Shown: in pieces, positions 1-11,719 of the stretch
Layout: every line of letters begins with the position of its first letter
How positions within the stretch are numbered: position 1 is the stretch's first letter
NCBI RefSeq assembly: GCF_963678635.1
Contig: NW_026971238.1
Span: 1-64,000 of the forward strand
From: Symsagittifera roscoffensis
Lineage: Eukaryota; Xenacoelomorpha; Acoela; Convolutidae
DNA length: 64,000 bases
Reading direction: 5' to 3'
Made by a program: the position numbers and the translations under genes
Notes under the pieces: generated by a model
The model's database searches: none
The model's input: the letters and a program-made list of their open reading frames with translations, nothing else
What the model was told of the DNA's origin: nothing

Positions 1-110
1 TGTCAATACATGCATTGCGATATTTTCAGTAGGTGACCCTCTTGCTGCTAGTTTATCAATCTAAAAGTCGGACAGTTCTGACATTTTTTCTTGGCCAAGA
101 GTCGAAGTAG
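1..110 (-). pseudogene. Gypsy gag fragment running off the left edge
   Basis: Reading the minus strand, the first ~110 bases encode a short stretch with the signature STLGQEKMSELSDF, matching the gag of the large retroelement at 62.5-63.5 kb (STxxREEMSELSD). The frame then meets a stop. Upstream on the minus strand it is fused directly to the CTCCGGATTGG minisatellite, not to the normal gag N-terminus. The same fusion point recurs near 2.8 kb and 3.5 kb. This is a decayed and rearranged copy, with the rest outside the window. Confidence 0.6.
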
Positions 111-111
111 C

Positions 112-455
112 AGACCCCTCCGAATTGCGACCCCTCCGAATTGACAAAATATGAGACTTCCGGAGTGGCAAAAAACAGGGCCCTTCCGAATTGGGGTATT
201 TCCGTGTCGGCAAAATTGTGACTCTTCCGGATTGGCAAGAAAAAGGACCCCTCCGATTTGAGACCCCTCCGGATTGGCAAAACAGGGCCTCTTCGAGTTG
301 GGACCTTTCGGGATTGGCAAAAACAGCCCCCCCCCCCCCCGCCTTGAGTTTTCTCCGGATAGGCAAAATATGACCCTTCCGGATTGGCAAAGTATGCTCC
401 TTTCGAGTTGTTGAAAGGTAAGCCGAGACCCTCCCGGATACTTTCTACGAGCTTT
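112..455. repeat. Degenerate minisatellite, copy 1 (CTCCGGATTGGCAA-type units)
   Basis: About 340 bases made of 20-30-base degenerate units, each built round CCCCTCCGRATTG followed by GGCAAAA. The units keep a reading frame of repeated PIRKG/PIRRG-like peptides on the minus strand, which is a by-product of unit length rather than evidence of a gene. A run of about 14 C lies inside it near 328-341. Near-identical arrays recur at 2800-3125 and 3545-3875. Confidence 0.8.
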
Positions 456-985
456 TTATGCAATATTAACTAACTAGGAAGGGTTCGTTCTGATTTCGAA
501 CCCCTCCGGATTGAAGCTAAGCTGCTTATTTAACAATTTAGCAGGGAGGATCCTATTCACCGGCCTATTTCCGACTTGTTCAATAATTTTAATGTTCCCT
601 AATCCATCCTAATTGTCTAGAACGGCATAAAAGTGCTTTTTTCAACCGTTGTTACCGTTTGAAGCGGGTATAAAGACTTTCCAAAAAAACTTCATAAATA
701 ATGAAGGATCTGCCTTCAAAAACCGGCTGTTTTGCTAGAAAAATTTCCAAAAATTAACTTTTCTATATTCAAATTTGTCAAAAAAATTAACTTATGTTTA
801 AACTTGCTTTTTTCCTGATCTAACAATGCCAACATGAATTGGATTGGTCGAGTTGTTCAAGAGTTATGAAGCAAAACAACTTTTGTGCAAACTCAAAAAA
901 TTTACAGATTCATTGGTTCCGCTTCTTCGGCAATTTTTTTCCTATGGACCTAGGAAGTTTTGATCCGAGCTCAAAAGGCCTATGT
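112..985 (-). repeat. ~900-bp direct repeat, LTR-like, copy 1
   Basis: The block is closely similar, in the same orientation, to 3540-4410: minisatellite, then AACTAGGAAGGGTTCG, a GGATCCTATT segment, an AACGGCATAAAAG segment, a TTTGAAGC(G/A)GGTAT segment and a GAGCTCAAAAGGCCTA end. Similarity stops abruptly near 985 and 4410. Two direct copies flanking gag-derived sequence suggest the LTRs of a short non-autonomous retroelement on the minus strand. No clear TG...CA ends or target duplication were identified, so segmental duplication is an alternative. Confidence 0.55.
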
Positions 986-1053
986 TTCTCCCCCCCCCCC
1001 CCCCCCCCCAGATCCATATAGTGTCACTGAAGCATCAGTACCGAGAATGTGCG

Positions 1054-2790
1054 TGCCTTCTCTGTGGACATGCCTAGCACTGGACCTACGCACAGCTCAT
1101 GACTTATATTCTCGAAGGCTTGCTGAACTCTTTCGTTCCATTCGAGTTTCTTCCCTTTATTGGTATTGTTTGTATTGTTTAGTCTCTTTTTGGTCATCAC
1201 GCCATTCAGGGCTGTCCATTCCAAGTTGCTGATGAGCGCACTGTATTGTTATATCTGTCAAGTCTTCTTACTCAAAATGCCGCTTCATGAGTTCTATCCA
1301 GGTATCTATACAACCGTCGGATTCATCCTTATTACATCTCGGTTTTTGAACACCCTTTTACACTTCTCGCTGCGCTGATTGGCCCTGGACAATTTTGTTA
1401 GAAATGTCTCCAGGGATCTACTCAGAGGCTCAAATTCCGTCACCATCGCTGTTGCATCAATTTTATATCCCGTTTGATTGTTCATATCTGTTGTTAGAGG
1501 TTATGGAACATCCCTCCTGCCGGAGTCACTCGGCTGAGCTCTTCCCTGGTTCCAATGATTTCAATTTGCGGAATCACCTCTTTTAATCGCTCTATGTTCG
1601 TCTCGCTCAAGTAGTTCGTTCTAGACTGGTCTACTGCCAGTCTTACCCCCTCTGGTGTTCGTGGGAATCCTGGGCATGTTACTCTCAGTGGCTCCACACG
1701 ATGGGTTACCTCTTCCTCTCGTGGACCAAAACTTCTTCTGTTTGAATGCTCTTTTTCAATGCTCAATGAAAAAAATTCTCGACTCTCTGCTAGCCTCCCA
1801 CGAGTGTGCACCACTTTTTTTCAGATGCGCTCATGTTTCCCAGGAGACTGTCAAATCTGTCCATTATAGCCTGAACGCATCTTTTCATCATCGAAGCTAT
1901 CCTTGTACTGAGAGTCTCAAGAGTCTGCTCTTGTTGACTCTGAAGTTGCCCTAGGTGATCCCTCATTCTTTTCTCTTTTTTCTCAGCCTCCTGCGTCATT
2001 TGCGACAAGTTTGTTGACAAGTAATCATCTGCCCTCTCCTGTAAGCGCCTTTCGCTTTTAACACATTCCTGTCTATTGCGATTTATTTCCTCCCGCAGGC
2101 TTTCTCTCTCAACATGAACTGCTCTTTTTGGTTCACTCATTCTGAGAGAAACCTGTTCATTTACTCACCCATGCTATCCACAACCCTGGTCAACGCCTCT
2201 TCCGCTGATGCTCTGCTTTCCACCAATGGAGTCAATAGTGTTGGCGTCACCTTGTTCCTGCCAGGCAGTTTGGTACTGGTCAAAACTTGACTTGTTCCTC
2301 TCTGTCTCGAAGGCCCTTCATACTCAGCATCTAGTTCCACTAATGTAGTCCTTGACCCGGTGGCCGTAGTCGCTCCTGATTGCATTTTCGAATTTTCAGT
2401 TGTCATGAACTCTCTCGATTGTTGTATTCCATCCATAGTCTTGTTTATGGTTCTGACCGCACCAAATTGATCCAAATAGCCTTTCTCCGTGTTTACAAGT
2501 GTCTTGTTTTCATGAGTCGAACTGCTCAAGCTCACTTGAGATTCAGATTCATCAATTTCTCCGTTATCGTCATCTCCTTTGTGGGTTTTAACTTCATCGC
2601 TAGTTCCCGTTCCCATAGTATACTGAAAGAATTTTCCCAAATTGTTTTAACTCGTTCGAAAACGAGGACGACGTTGCCGCTTTCACTGTCAATACATGCA
2701 TTGCGATATTTTCAGTAGGTGACCCTCTTGCTGCTAGTTTATCAATCGAAAAGTCGGACAGTTCTGACTTTTTTTCTCGGTCAAGAGTCG
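1054..2790 (-). pseudogene. Internally deleted Gypsy gag-pol pseudogene
   Basis: The minus strand carries, in order, gag pieces colinear with the large element at 55-63.5 kb: the SELSDF region (near 2760), an acidic stretch, the coiled coil with NRNRQE and QEAEKKEKR (about 1.9-2.1 kb), and the capsid-start region with FEPLSRSLETFLTKLS (about 1.4 kb). At about 1165 the gag residues corresponding to ALNCVMAKK run straight into the RT/RNase H boundary of pol (LEWNERVQQAFENI, ELCVGPVLGM). More than 1,000 codons of pol are therefore deleted at this junction. Several frameshifts and stops break the frame. It is a dead or non-autonomous derivative. Confidence 0.8.
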
Positions 2791-2799
2791 AAGTAGCAG

Positions 2800-3125
2800 A
2801 CTCCTCCGAATTGGGACCCCTCCGAATTGGCAAAATATGAGACTTCCAGATTGGCAAGAAACAGGACCCCTCCGAATTGGGGTCTTTCCGTGTCGGCAAA
2901 ATTGTGACTCTTCCGGATTGGCAAGAAAAAGGACCCCTCCGATTTGAGACCCCTCCGGATTGGCAAAACGGCCTCTTCGAGTTTGGCAAAAACAGCCCCC
3001 CCCCCGCCTTGGGATTCCTCCGGATAGGCAAAATATGACCCTTCCGGATTGGCAAAGTATGCTCCTTTCGAGTTGTTGAAAGGTAAGCCGAGACCCTCCC
3101 GGATACTTTCTACGAGCTTTTTATG
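2800..3125. repeat. Degenerate minisatellite, copy 2
   Basis: Same CTCCGGATTGGCAA-type units and order as the array at 112-455, including a shortened C run near 2997-3006. It is followed by the same GGGTTCGTTCTG...GGATCCTATTCACCGGCC segment as copies 1 and 3, which breaks off near 3235. On the minus strand it abuts gag at the STLDREKKSELS position. Confidence 0.8.
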
Positions 3126-3308
3126 CAGTATTAACAAACTAAGAAGGGTTCGTTCTGATTTTGAACCCCTCCGGATTGAAGCTAAGCTGCTTATTCAACA
3201 ATTTAGCAGGGAGGATCCTATTCACCGGCCTATTTCCGTGTCAGATGGTGGTGGACTGTTGTGGGCAACAGAGAAGCTACGAGACGTTCTATGGACTCCT
3301 AGCCAGCA

Positions 3309-3505
3309 AGTTCTGCCTCTTACGCAAGGAGTACATGCAGGGCTTCGAGACCATCTACAAACAGCAATAGGAAACCATCAACCGTCTAGACTCGAACAAA
3401 CTGCTAAAATTCTGCCTCTTACGCAGGGAGTACATGCAGGGCTTCGAGATTATCTTCAAACAGCAATACGAAACCATCCACCGTCTAGACGCGAACAAAC
3501 TGCTG
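3309..3505. repeat. Tandem duplication of a ~98-bp unit
   Basis: Two consecutive copies of a unit starting TTCTGCCTCTTACGCA and ending CGAACAAACTGCT. On the plus strand each copy reads as about 33 codons with matching peptides (EYMQGFE, KQQ, ETI.RLD), and the frame is interrupted in the first copy by a TAG. This looks like a coding sequence of unknown origin that was duplicated and captured between the LTR-like repeat and the gag junction. I do not recognise the peptide. Confidence 0.7.
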
Positions 3506-3512
3506 ACAGTTC

Positions 3513-4410
3513 TGACATTTTTTCTCGCTCAAGAGTCGAAGTAGCAGACCCCTCCGGGTTGAGACCCCTCCGAATTGGCAAAATATGAGACTTCCGGATT
3601 GGCAAAAAACAGGACCCCTCCGAATTGCGGTCTTTGCGTGTCGGCAAAATTGAGACTTTTCCGGATTGGCAAGAAAAAGGACCCCTCCGAATTGAGACCC
3701 CTCCGGATTGGCAAAATAGGGCCTCTCCGAGTTGGGTCCTTTCGGGATTGGCAAAAACAGGGCCCCTCCGCCTTGAGATCCCTCCGGATAGGTATAATAT
3801 GACCCTTCCGGATTGGCAAAATGTGCTCCTTCCGAGTTGTTAAAAGGTAAGCCGAGACCCTCCCGGATACTTTCTACGAGCTTTTTATGCAATATTAACT
3901 AACTAGGAAGGGTTCGTTCTGAGTTCGAACCCCTCCGGATTGAAGCTAAGCTGCTTATTTAACAATTTAGCAGGGAAGATCCTATTAACCCGCCTTTTTC
4001 CGGTTTGTTCAATAATTTTAATGTTACCTAATCCATCCTAATTGTCTAGAACGGCATAAAAGGGCTTTTTTCAACCGTTGCTACCGTTTGAAGCAGGTAT
4101 GAAGACTTTCCAAAAAAAGTTTCACAAATAATGAAGGTTCTGCCTTCAAAAACCGGCTGTTTTGCTAGAAAAATTACCAAAAACATTTCGTTAATCAAAC
4201 TTTTCAAAAAAAATTAACTCACGTTTAAACTTGCTTTTTTCCTGATCTAACAATACCAAGATAAATTGGATTGGTCCAGTTGTTCATGAGTTATGAAGCA
4301 AAACATCTTTTGTGCAAACTCAAAAAGTTTACAGATTCATTGATTCTGCCTAAATTTTTCGGCAATTTTTGTCCTATGGACCTAGGAATTTTTGATCAGA
4401 GCTCAAAAGG
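3513..4410 (-). repeat. ~900-bp direct repeat, LTR-like, copy 2 (contains minisatellite copy 3)
   Basis: Direct counterpart of 112-985. Positions 3545-3875 are the minisatellite; the remainder carries the AACGGCATAAAAG and GAGCTCAAAAGGCC landmarks. The gag-junction peptide (STLEREKMSELS) lies at its left edge and is cut off by the 98-bp tandem unit. It may be the 5' LTR of the deleted element to its left. Confidence 0.55.
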
Positions 4411-5620
4411 CCTAGTTTTTTTTAGTTCAACGCAAAAAAAAAATCTAAAACGTTTCAGCTGAAAAGATTTGTCTACTTGGACCCCTCCGGATTGATGAAT
4501 CCACCTAATCAAACGGATTCTAAAAGCGGATGCTAAAAGCTGTCGATTCACTAGTGTATGTTGCTCGAACAGCAGTTTTTGTTGCATTAACACAGGAATT
4601 TCGAAAAATAAATTTATTTTGCGGCGTTTCGTTTTTTCAAAAATCACGTGAAATTGGATTTCGGTAGCTATTGAGTTCCAACCACGTCCGTTCCTCTAGT
4701 TAAGTTAGTCCAGCTACGATGTAACTCACTAACTTAGCGCTTTTTTGTTTCGAAAAAACAATAGACATCTCAAAAATTGCGACTTCTGGAGGATCAAAAT
4801 ATCATTTTTTTGACCCTGAAAACCAGCCTGTTTACGATCTATTCGGCTTCAGAACAGTAAAAAAAAATTATTACTGGTAGTATAAGTACAAGTACTAAAA
4901 GTATTACAACCCTCCCAGTACGTTCAATCAATATTCGAATTGAGGTGCTTCGTTCGGATCATCACAACTTACTTCGGATCATCGTGGAGGGTCACTACAG
5001 TGCAGTCACTGTCAACCCCCCCACCGCAGATTCATATAGTGCTTTCTGCATCAAAAGGGAATTAAAGCTTGCTAACGATGCACAACTGTCAATTTTTGTT
5101 GTCCTTGAAACCGTTCCTGCTGCTCCTAGCGTTGCTTGCCGGATCAACTTCCACTCTTATCTCTCGACCCTTCCGGATTGATAGCAAATTAGCATTAACG
5201 TGCTCAAATACCCAAACAACCCTAGAAAACAGGCACCAGGAAAGGCCAGTTTTGTTAATAACAATATGGTTCGATATTATAGCCTCTAAGAACAATATAT
5301 CTATAAACAACGAACGGGAGGGTCGGATCATATCTCGTCTGGGGGGATGGTTTCTACAGATTTTTTTATTTCCTACTATTTCTGGTTTTTTTTATTTATT
5401 TCTTTAATGTTTTTTTTCGTTTTTTCTTGGGTACTATACTACTTCTCATTGGTTTTCTTGTATATCGTTTTGTGTTTCTGGTCATTACCGGTTTAGGGAA
5501 TGACGGGGCGGCCGATCCCCCCACCCTTCACGATCCGTGCAATTTTGATCTTAAATATGTTAAAAAGCAAAATCGGGGAAAACGTAAGGCTTCCACGTTT
5601 CAAACCACCCTCCCTGCCAT
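4411..5620. other. Non-coding stretch between retroelement remnants
   Basis: AT-rich with homopolymer runs. It contains isolated copies of the CCTCCGGATTG motif near 4483 and CTTCCGGATTG near 5169, matching the minisatellite and the 43.4-43.8 kb region, so it is probably decayed retroelement untranslated or LTR sequence. I see no gene in it. Confidence 0.5.
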
Positions 5621-5629
5621 CGGTTGAGG

Positions 5630-6829
5630 GCACTATTAAGAGAATTCTTGCTCTTTTGCTTCACTATTTCTAGATGCACTCATGTTTCCCAGGAGATTGT
5701 CAAATCAAAGCATGTTGAGTCTTTCCATCATCGAAGCTATCCTTGTATGAAGAGTCCCAATAGTCTGCTCTTGTTGACTCCGAAGTTGCTTCAGGTCACC
5801 CCTCAATCGTTTCTCTTTTTTCTCAGCCTCCTGCGTCTTTTGCGACAAGTTCCTGGACAAGTAATCATCTGTCCTCTCCTGTAAGCGCCTTTCATTTTTA
5901 CCAACTTCTTGTCTATCGCGATTTATTTCCTCCCACAGGGTCTCTCTCAGCATGAACTGCTCTTTCTATTTCACTCATTCTGAGAGGACCCTGTTTATTT
6001 TGCTCCACAACCCTGGTCAACGCCTCTTCCACTGATGATCTGTTGTCCACCAATGGATTCAATAGTGTTCGCGTCACCTTGTTCGTGCCAGGCAGTTCAG
6101 AACTGGTCGAAACTCGCCTTGTTCCTCTCTGTCTCGGAGGCCCTTCATACTCAGCATCTAGTTCCCCTAATGTGGTCCTTGACCCGGTGGCCCTAGTCGC
6201 TTCAGTTGTCATGAACTCTCTCGATTCTTGTTTTCCATATATTGTCTTGTTTATGGTTCTGACCGCACCAAATTGATCCAAAAACCATTCTCCATGTTTA
6301 CCAGTGCCTCGTTTTCATGAGTTGAACTGCACAAGCTAACTTGAGATTCAGATTCATCAATTTCTCTGTTATCGTCATCTTCTTTGTGGGTATTAACTTC
6401 ATCGCTAGTTCCCGTTCCCATGGTCAACTGAAAGAATTTCCCCAAATTGTTTTGACTCGTTCGAAAACGAGGACGACGGTGCCGCTTTCACTGCCAATAC
6501 ATGCATCGCGACATTTTCAGTAGGTGAGCCTCCTACTGCCAGTTTATCAGTCAAAAATTGGATAGTTCCGACAATTCTTCTCGGTCAAGAGTCCCGGTCG
6601 AAGTAGCGAAATCATGACCCTGTTCTACCGGAATAGGTCCACTCGTTAATCTCCTGTTCCAATTTACTTTGGTTACACGTCCCGCCTGAGTATCATCCGG
6701 AGCAGTGCTCTGATAGATCTCAAATTCCAATTGTGTCCTTCTGGCTTCCGAGACCTTTCGACTCCTGGTTTCATTTTTCCTTGGTTTCAATTGTGTCATC
6801 GGAAAAAACTTCCTAAGTTTTTCCAACAT
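5630..6829 (-). pseudogene. Gypsy gag pseudogene, N-terminal two thirds
   Basis: Minus-strand pieces match the gag at 62.0-63.5 kb in order: NETRSRKVSEARR near the start, PVEQGHDFATSTGTLDRE, the acidic Ser-rich region, EEALTRVV, then the coiled coil with SRQEVGKNERRLQERTDDY. Unlike the copies at 1-4 kb it keeps the normal sequence upstream of STGTLDRE and is not fused to the minisatellite. The frame is broken at several places and the match ends near 5630, before any capsid or pol domain. Confidence 0.75.
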
Positions 6830-7029
6830 TCTGTTGCATGAGAGGTTCTAAGGAAGGCTTGGCTCGCAGACTTGGAGGTAGCAACTGGATAGCTTTCTCC
6901 TGTTGGGAATTGAGAGTTTGTTTTTGAAATGGTGTCAAAAAGTTATAGAAAAGTCTTGATTAATACGTCAGATTCGGCAAAATAAAAGAGTGGTAATAAA
7001 AATACTGCTGCTTTTCTATATTTACGCTT

Positions 7030-7790
7030 TTCTTAAGGACCTTTATGTGGCACAGGCATGAGTTCAACTTTGATCTCATCCACTGAATGTTTATCCCAAT
7101 TGAGTGTTTTTGATATTTGATATCCAAGCAACTTCACTTCATCAACTTCTTGAATTTTAACACCATTGATTACCAGACTTTTAGATTTTTCCTTCGACTG
7201 AAATTCAGCCGTTGTGATTTTCCAGTGTTAATGACCAATCATTTTTCTTCAATCTGTTGAATCACATCCTTTGCTGCGTCGTCAAGACATTTTTGATTTT
7301 CCGCCTCTATCGTAGAGTCATCTGCAAACTTCACTAATAAGCTTTTCGTGCACGAGATTTTTTGAATATACATAGCAAATGAAATGGGCCCCAGAGCACT
7401 TCCTTCAGGTACTCCAGCTGACATTGTATATACCTGTTCGCTATTAAGAATCACAAACTCACGATCTACTAACAGCTGAATAGTAGTTTCAATAACACTA
7501 GTATCACCCAAACTCAACAGAAATTCTATTAGTTTTCGGTGCGGTATGAAATCAAACGCGGCCGACATATCAAGTAAAAGAATCATTGGGTCTGCCGTGT
7601 CATCAAAATGCTTCGTTACCAGATCAGTTATTTGGATAAGTGCAGTCTGTGTTGAGTTTCAACGTATACGCATGTTGTTTCTTGTTCGCAAGCAGTTCCT
7701 ATCTTGAGGTACTCCAGCTGTCATTGTATATACCTGTTCGCTATTAAGAATCACAAATTCACGATTTAGTAACAGCTGAAAACCTTTCAG
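7030..7790 (-). pseudogene. LINE (non-LTR) reverse transcriptase fragment
   Basis: A 115-codon open stretch at 7239-7586 carries RT palm landmarks: LLLDMSAAFDFIPH (first catalytic Asp region), SAGVPEGSALGP, and FADDSTI in place of the usual YADD catalytic pair. The frame continues upstream to about 7660 (QTALIQITDLVTKHF) and downstream past a frameshift to about 7030 with a GYQISKTLNWDKH segment typical of the region after the RT domain. At 7690-7780 part of the RT (matching about 7408-7482) is repeated. Frameshifts and truncation at both ends show a dead copy; the clade was not resolved. Confidence 0.75.
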
Positions 7791-7799
7791 GATCCCAAA

Positions 7800-10717
7800 A
7801 AAAAATCCGCGGTCGAACCAGCATTTTGCGACAATGTTCGGTACTATCTTAGTTAGGAGACCGAAAATTTTTTTTTTCGAAAGACATTTTAATTTATGTC
7901 TCCAAACAATTTTGATGCTCCTTTGAGAGATCTTAGGCGGCTCACGGCAGGCCTCCCATCAAATTAAGCCTCTCCCCTAAGGATCCCTGACGGATCTCTT
8001 TACTACTTTTATTAGCCTTTCCAGTAGGAATAGGTTTGACTGGATTCAAACATTGCTTAAACTATAGAAAAATATTTTACACTTCGTAAATATAAGTTGT
8101 TCTTTGCAATCTAAAATGGCCAAACAGCTTAAATAGCAAAAAAAAACTAAAATTTAAACGGAAACTGTATGGAACTTGAGCTGTCGCCCTCCAGATTTAG
8201 AGTCTAATGGCTTCAAAAAAGCGCCATATCGCTTTTCTGTCTAGCAAAAAGCAGCAACCAATAAAGCGGATATAACAGGGGTTATTGAAATTCTTTTTAA
8301 AAAAAAGAAGAGCCGCACACAGATGATGAAATTCAGCACTGATTTGCTCAGCACTAATTTATTTGTGAGTTTTGTTTAAAAAAATTTATCTGATAATATT
8401 ACACAAGCGTTGGTTTGTAGTAAAAAAAATCAAGTGAAACAAAATTTCGAAGAATAGCCAAATTACGTTTATAGGTTCGTGCAACCTAGTTACTGTTGAT
8501 TGAAATCTATTGTAATACTTACAGGAAAGTTTCACGTAAAAATGAATTGATAAAAAAATCAAGAGGTTAGTTATAAAACACATTCGATCGTTACTAAAAG
8601 AAAGTGAAACATAAAATTACAAGAACCACCATAAACCATCAGTTTGACAACAACTAATAATTTTTCAACAGTTTAAAACACGAGGAAAAATCTACAGTAC
8701 GTGTCAAAATAAATACGAAAGATAGTAAAATTTAGCCAATCAAGGACGCAATAGCATGGTGTTATCCTTACAGCACTATGGTTATTGCAAAATTGCCTGG
8801 CCTACGTTCAATTCCGACCAATGTCTTTATTACCTAGACATAAAAAAATGTCCTGCATTTGTATTAATCACCGGCTTTGAGAACCCTCACAAAATCTTGT
8901 TTGTTTAACTCTTTAATTTAGATCATAGAAAATTAATTCCTTGGCTGACTTTGATTGACATGTTTTTGCCTGTCATAACCAGATTCTAAGAGATTATGTG
9001 TTGAATATGCAGGTCAGCCGAATACCGTGCAAAGGTCAGGCTAAACGTGTACAGGAATTTCAGCCATATCCAGCATTATTTTTTGCGGTTCAAAGATTAA
9101 CGAAAAATCTCACTAATTTTTGGTAAATTGTGGTAAATCGACTGACACACTCTCTTTACACTGAGTACAGTTTATTTTTTTAAAAACCGAAACTCAATTG
9201 TTGACGAATACACCAGTAATCAATCAGAATTCCTTGAAGTTCGGGGAAATACAGAAATATAAAGCGACATCCGTTTTATCAAATAAAATTTAAAACGGTT
9301 CCATCGACGAGTTCCTAGGACGAAGACAAAACTCGCTTAGAAATTCACTGGACGTGCTATATTTGATTATAATTTGCAAAGATTGTGCCCAAAATTTTAC
9401 ACCAAAAATAAGCAACTTTGGCATTTTTAGTCAGTCAAAAATTATGCCAAAAATATCTGTTCAATTGCTATCAAAACTATATGAAAATGAGTCTTTTTAG
9501 TATCCCAATACAGTTGAAGAAGGGTGTAGTCTTCTCACTTTTCTTAAAACAAAAAAATATTTTTTTATAACCAAAAAATGTCATTATTTATGTAAAACAC
9601 TAATCTGCCCCCATTTCTGCAGATTCTACTCCTGTTTAACTGTGTTCGGCCACATGAGAGGCTCATTTACATATAACCTTGATAGCAATTAAACATGTTT
9701 TGGCGTAATTTTTGGTAAACGAAAAAAGCCAAATTTGATCTTTGTTGGGGTAAGCATTGGACCCCAATTTCACAAAATAATTTCCAACAATAATTCTGCT
9801 AAGAATTCTAAGCAGTGTCTGTCTTCATTTTTAGTGTAAAATCAACCCAATTTTAGAAATTTGTTTTTTGATTTTCAATTTTTATTCAATTTCTTCGGAT
9901 AATTTAAGCCAGCACTATTCAATTTTAGTTCTCAAAGGAAACACTAAATAGCTCCGACCTGTATGGTTGGAGTAGTTTCTAATAACTCTGATATGTTGAG
10001 GGTCAAAAACGTTTTACAAACTAAAACACAGATGTGAAGCTGTGCTTTGCAACACTTGCGATACAAAACCAGAAAGCTGCTAAGTCTGCAAAAATTGTCG
10101 AAAAAACTAGTTATATCAAAATGAATCAGACTAATTTTGAAACAAAAACATGCTAAGATGAAAGAACGACAAATTCGCATCGGAAGAAATTTTTAAACTA
10201 CCTTAGCAGAAACACTTCAAGCCGAAAAAAAGTAAGACCTCCCCCTCATCCCCACACATACACACAACATACAAAACGCACACATACGTACAGTTTTTTT
10301 TTTTCGCTCAACAAAAGACGCAATAAGAGGCCATTAAGCCGTTGTAATATAGCCCAAAACTTACCAAGACGGAAAAAAAGAGAGCCGAAAATAACGTTGT
10401 CATGAAAAACTTCAACTATAAATTCTATTCAGATTTAGCAATTTGCGCGATCCACTTCGCATAAACATAGTTTCTCTTGAAACACGCACGTGACTGAAAA
10501 AGGTTACCAAGCCGATAAAAAGTAGGCTAAAATCTTGAGGGCATAATAAAGGGTTTAAGCGAAAAAAAAACGAAAAAATATACGAAGTCAAGAAATTACA
10601 AACAGCAGAAGTAAATCAAAACACGAGAAAAAATTAAAATATAAATTGCGTACAGCAAAAGAAATACTATACGATGTGGCATCTAAGCCAAAACAAAATA
10701 TATAAGCAGACAAATAA
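7800..10717. other. AT-rich non-coding region
   Basis: No open frame with recognisable content on either strand. One copy of the dispersed GAAGCNNNGCTT(T/C) palindromic motif lies at 10034-10050. Nothing else supportable was seen. Confidence 0.6.
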
Positions 10718-10725
10718 TAGGCCGA

Positions 10726-11218
10726 CAAGGTTGGTCAAAAAGTGTCTTTTTTTGAAAAAAGACGTTTAAAACGTTTTCATTGTCTTTTTTCAGAAACAGA
10801 CCCATATTGAGATGTTCAGTAAAAACATTTATTTTTGAGACCAATTTGAATTCAATTCACATGGTTCAATAAGAATTATCTATTTGCTGAGCATTCTTAA
10901 GCAAAACGCAAGTTTGGCAACTTTATCAACTGCTAACCGGTTCCGAATTTCGAAAGGAGCAAAGCCCATTGAGCTTCACTCTAAATCATTATTTGCTCTG
11001 AAAAAGCACTAGTCATTAGAAGTGTTTCCCAAGAATGAGAATGCAAACAAAAATGCACTGAAAGAAATCTATCATTTTTTTTATGCTGGAAAAAGTAGAA
11101 AAATTGTTGCAGAATTTCTAAAAAAGACCTCTGAAAAAGACAGTGAAAATAGACAGACGTTTTAAACGCCGTTTAAAACATGTTTTAAACGTATGATGTC
11201 TTCTTTCAGCCAACCCTG
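10726..11218. mobile_element. hAT-type MITE with 8-bp target duplication
   Basis: A 493-bp element with inverted termini: it begins CAAGGTTGGTCAAAAAG and ends ...CTTTCAGCCAACCCTG, whose reverse complement begins CAGGGTTGGCTGAAAG. It is flanked on both sides by the same 8 bases, TAGGCCGA (10718-10725 and 11219-11226), the duplication length of hAT transposons, whose ends typically start CAGNG. The subterminal regions repeat GTTTAAAACG-type motifs in both orientations. It contains no ORF, so it would depend on a transposase elsewhere. Confidence 0.85.
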
Positions 11219-11659
11219 TAGGCCGACATTTTTTTGAAACGGAAAAAACTGACTCCGCGATACCAAATTCTATTTGGAATTCTGAGAGAGCTTGGAAAAT
11301 GCAATTATTGTAGCTAAAGATAATAACGTCGATGAAATAATTGAGTTTTCAGCTCCTCTCCCACACTTGACCTATTTTTGACGATTTGCTTCATTAACTG
11401 TGATATGACCGCAACTGCCATTCAGTCTTAATACATATTATAATTAAATTAAATTGAGGAAAACTATGCATTTACCTAAAGAATAGAATCAATCTTCAAC
11501 ATTTACAATAATTAAGGGTGCAATTCCTAACATTAACAGAGGTAGCGACCAAAAGATGTCTACCAAGATATCGAGTACTGAACAAGTTCTGCAAAATATT
11601 ACGCATTATCTTAATGACCACCCGGGATGTGGTTCTGGTTAACACATTTGATTGTTCGC

Positions 11660-11665
11660 TTTATT
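11660..11665 (-). promoter_or_regulatory. Likely polyadenylation signal of WDR48
   Basis: On the minus strand an AATAAA lies about 55 bases after the predicted WDR48 stop codon (TGA, 11722-11720). Position and sequence fit, but no transcript data are available. Confidence 0.5.
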
Positions 11666-11719
11666 CCGGTCTACCGCTGTCTCTGTTAATTGCCAAGAAT
11701 TAGAGCACCAAAAAGAGAT

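Noticed and set aside
112-455. Repeated PIRKG/PIRRG peptides as a repetitive protein
   Set aside because: The peptide periodicity follows from the minisatellite unit; the frames are unequal between copies and lack starts.
1494-1954. Plus-strand open frames across 1.5-2.0 kb as genes
   Set aside because: They are antisense shadows of the minus-strand gag pseudogene, which has clear protein similarity to the element at 62 kb.
112-3875. CRISPR array from the CTCCGGATTGG repeats
   Set aside because: Units are degenerate and spaced irregularly, no unique spacers of constant length occur, and the DNA is eukaryotic.
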